This document shows positions 62,281 through 64,000 of a stretch of DNA of 64,000 bases, one piece after another. Within the stretch, counting starts at the first letter, position 1. Each line of letters opens with the position of its first letter. The notes below the pieces were generated by a model that saw nothing but the letters and a program-made list of their open reading frames with translations, did no database searches and was not told the origin of the DNA. Source of the DNA: JAJPHW01 sp963771505 (lineage in GTDB: Bacteria; Acidobacteriota; Terriglobia; Terriglobales; Acidobacteriaceae); NCBI GenBank assembly GCA_963771505.1, contig CAVYTO010000006.1, positions 310,001 through 374,000 of the forward strand, read 5' to 3'. Both the position numbers and the translations under genes were made by a program.

Positions 62281-63077
62281 GTCGGCGCAAGAAGCATGTC
62301 TCTCACGTTAACCATGAACGTTGGCTGGTTTCTTATGCCGACTTCATTACATTGCTATTCGCATTTTTCGTGGTCATGTATGCCACCGCGCAGGTTGACA
62401 AGAAGAAGATGAACCATTTGGCAGTCGCGATCCGCGTTGCCTTCAAACAGATGGGCACGCTGCCGCCGGCAACAGACGCGGTGCTAGAAATACCGGAAGT
62501 GGCGACTACAAGGCCAATCACGTCACGGGCCATCCTTCTTCAACCCGAACAGGAAGACCTGAGCGACCTGCGAGACCGATTAGAAAAAACGCTGTCCGCA
62601 GAAATCTCGGTGGGCAAAGTCGCCGTGCGCGATCAGCCGGACGGGCTGGTGGTTAGTCTACGCGAGACAGGCTTTTTCGATAGTGGATCGGCTGGGGTCA
62701 AGCCGGGTGCGACCTCTTCATTAACCCGAATTGCGGATCTACTCACGCAACGAACGAACCGTATCCGGATCGAAGGCTACACCGACGACCAGCCGATCCA
62801 TAATTCGAAGTTCAACTCCAACTGGGAACTGTCTACGGCTCGCGCAACCGAGATGATTCGGCTTTTGATCCAAAAATATTCTTTCGATCCGGGACGTCTT
62901 TCTGCTGGGGGCTATGCGAATTATCACCCTATTGCCGACAACATCACATCTGAAGGCAGGGCGCTGAACCGTCGAGTGGATGTCGTCATCCTGCGAAATG
63001 ACATTGTCCCGATCGTCGCACCGCCAGAGCCGGCAAAACCCAGCCCTTCCATTCCAAAAAGCGACGTTCCGCGGTAA
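62277..63077 (+). CDS. motB: Flagellar motor stator protein MotB
   Basis: The 266-residue protein has one N-terminal membrane helix with the ion-binding Asp22 (VSYADFITLLFAFFVVMYAT) and a C-terminal OmpA-like peptidoglycan-binding domain (IRIEGYTDDQPI, NWELSTARATEMIRL, NRRVDVVIL). Together with MotA it forms the stator. Ion specificity cannot be decided from the motif. It is coupled to motA by ATGA and followed by a Pro/Lys-rich tail. Confidence 0.95.
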   Translation: MSRRKKHVSHVNHERWLVSYADFITLLFAFFVVMYATAQVDKKKMNHLAVAIRVAFKQMGTLPPATDAVLEIPEVATTRPITSRAILLQPEQEDLSDLRDRLEKTLSAEISVGKVAVRDQPDGLVVSLRETGFFDSGSAGVKPGATSSLTRIADLLTQRTNRIRIEGYTDDQPIHNSKFNSNWELSTARATEMIRLLIQKYSFDPGRLSAGGYANYHPIADNITSEGRALNRRVDVVILRNDIVPIVAPPEPAKPSPSIPKSDVPR

Positions 63078-63082
63078 ATCGC

Positions 63083-63109
63083 TCAAGTCTCTTCTGGTGT
63101 TGCCGATAC
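63083..63109 (+). promoter_or_regulatory. FliA promoter of the chemoreceptor gene
   Basis: TCAAGTCT (63083-63090), an 11-base spacer and GCCGATAC (63102-63109) match the FliA pattern and share the TCAAG -35 of the fliC promoter. Transcription would begin near 63116, 40 bases before the ATG. Confidence 0.72.
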
Positions 63110-63155
63110 GAAATCTTGTCGGGCCGCCATCCACTCAGGCCGGCAGGCGGGTGAA

Positions 63156-64000
63156 ATGCCTAATTTCAACTTGAAGATGAAGCTGGCTCTGGGGTCGTGG
63201 GTGGTGTTAATGCTGCTCATCCTGAACAGCATCTCCAATTTCTACACCACGCAGCGTCTTCTGACGGCGACAGCCCAGGCCGAACGGGACTTGAAGGGAA
63301 AAGAAATTGCGTTGCGAATCGAAATCGCGGTAAGAAAGCAGGCCCGATACGCCAACGATTTTGCCTTTACCGGCGACTCCCAAGCTGAAGACCGCTACCG
63401 CAAGTCGAAAGAAGATGCCGTGCAAGGCATCGGTGAGGCCCGGAAACTGCTCGGCGAAGGCAACGAGCAAGCGATGCTGGACCGTATAGAACAGAGCGCA
63501 ACCACCTTAGCCAAGCAGGAAGACGAAATCATTTCCCTTCGCAGGCAACAGCGAACCTACGAAGCTTCGAACATCGCCTTCAGCCCGAAAGCCGAAGAAG
63601 CCATCAAGCAACTGGGGCAAGCCTGCGCGGAATTAGAGCAGGAAGCGGAGACACGTGCCCAAGGCAGCCGCGCGCGAGCGCAGGAGATGAAGTCATCCAA
63701 TTTCCGGATCAGCGTCATCCTGGCAGTGGCGGCGGTGTTGATCGGAATGATGAGTTCGTTTTTGATTGCGCGCTCTATCAGCGGAAACGTCGACCTAATG
63801 CTGGCCATGCTGCGAGAGATTGCAGGCAACAACCTCGCAGTTAGAGATTTGGAAATCACTACTGGCGATGAGATTGGCGCTGCGGGGACCGCACTTAACC
63901 AGATGAAGAACAATCTGCAGAGGGTGATTCAATCGATCGTCGCCGCGGTGGAGCAAGTAGCCAGCGCGAGTGAGCAGATATCGTCATCTGCAACGCGGCA
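63156..64000 (+). CDS. Methyl-accepting chemotaxis protein (partial)
   Basis: The first 281 codons of a chemoreceptor are visible before the window ends. It has a transmembrane helix (LALGSWVVLMLLILNSISNF), a periplasmic helical sensor domain (about 30-185), a second helix (ISVILAVAAVLIGMMSSFLI) and a HAMP domain (ARSISGNVDLMLAMLREIAG, then TTGDEIGAAGTALNQM). The start of the signalling coiled coil is IVAAVEQVASASEQISSSA. The start at ATG 63156 follows GGCGGG. It lies 79 bases after motB with its own FliA promoter. The ligand is unknown; the truncation is only the window edge. Confidence 0.93.
   Translation, partial: MPNFNLKMKLALGSWVVLMLLILNSISNFYTTQRLLTATAQAERDLKGKEIALRIEIAVRKQARYANDFAFTGDSQAEDRYRKSKEDAVQGIGEARKLLGEGNEQAMLDRIEQSATTLAKQEDEIISLRRQQRTYEASNIAFSPKAEEAIKQLGQACAELEQEAETRAQGSRARAQEMKSSNFRISVILAVAAVLIGMMSSFLIARSISGNVDLMLAMLREIAGNNLAVRDLEITTGDEIGAAGTALNQMKNNLQRVIQSIVAAVEQVASASEQISSSATR

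Noticed and set aside
1..64000. CRISPR arrays, insertion sequences, integrases or restriction/defence genes
   Set aside because: No regularly spaced repeats, transposase or integrase motifs, or terminal inverted repeats were seen; gene content looks like core genome.

Overview
The window reads as a chromosomal segment of a free-living, flagellated, aerobic Gram-negative bacterium of the phylum Acidobacteriota, probably Terriglobia/Koribacter-like. The assignment is an inference from family knowledge. It rests on several TonB C-terminal proteins, the style of the lipid kinase and the Leu-Pro-Pro-Leu repeat membrane protein, a homodimeric-type pyruvate dehydrogenase and a two-membrane flagellar ring set. 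Gene density is high. No tRNA, rRNA, CRISPR array, transposase or integrase was recognised, so this looks like core genome rather than a mobile island.

Region 1 (1-8.6 kb) carries signalling genes: a truncated TonB-type protein at the left edge, a three-gene cluster (GAF/PAS histidine kinase, single-domain receiver, NtrC-type sigma-54 activator) joined by ATGA overlaps, and a second cluster (PilZ-like protein, unknown protein, receiver/DHp protein without an ATPase domain). Region 2 (8.7-23.8 kb, minus strand) has uvrB, two tandem receiver-TM-TonB fusion proteins, a gluzincin metallopeptidase, an MscS channel and the pyruvate dehydrogenase operon aceE-aceF-lpdA. Region 3 (24.3-27.2 kb) has an HTH regulator with a LexA/S24-like but catalytically altered C-terminus, a tiny secreted peptide with a DGDPGPH repeat, and membrane proteins.

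Region 4 (27.2-35.9 kb, minus strand) is a ten-gene respiratory operon: a single-heme cytochrome/outer-membrane barrel fusion, a diheme cytochrome c, a secreted cupredoxin, cytochrome oxidase subunits II, I, III-like, III and IV, a small CxxC membrane protein and heme O synthase. Subunits I and II lack residues normally invariant in A-family oxidases: the K-channel lysine, the Mg-site Asp and Glu, and the electron-entry Trp. Together with the porin-cytochrome this suggests an unusual electron route and is the best candidate here for a little-described system.

Region 5 (36-48.4 kb) is mixed: SH3-type secreted proteins, a beta-propeller, a CBS protein, a three-repeat tail-anchored protein, a membrane HD-GYP/GAF/GGDEF/PilZ protein, HU, SppA, a DagK-type lipid kinase with an apparent N-terminal frameshift, a His-rich secreted peptide and tyrS. 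Region 6 (48.4-64 kb) is a late flagellar/chemotaxis locus: cheX-like, flgF, flgG, flgA, flgH, flgI, flgJ, flgM, flgN-like, flgK, flgL; then fliC, flaG, fliD, fliS and a fliT-like gene on the minus strand; then flbD/swrD, motA, motB and the start of a chemoreceptor. Five close matches to the FliA (sigma-28) promoter, all with an 11-base spacer and a GCCGA -10 core, lie upstream of cheX-flgF, flgM (two), fliC and the chemoreceptor, so FlgM-FliA control can be read directly from the DNA.
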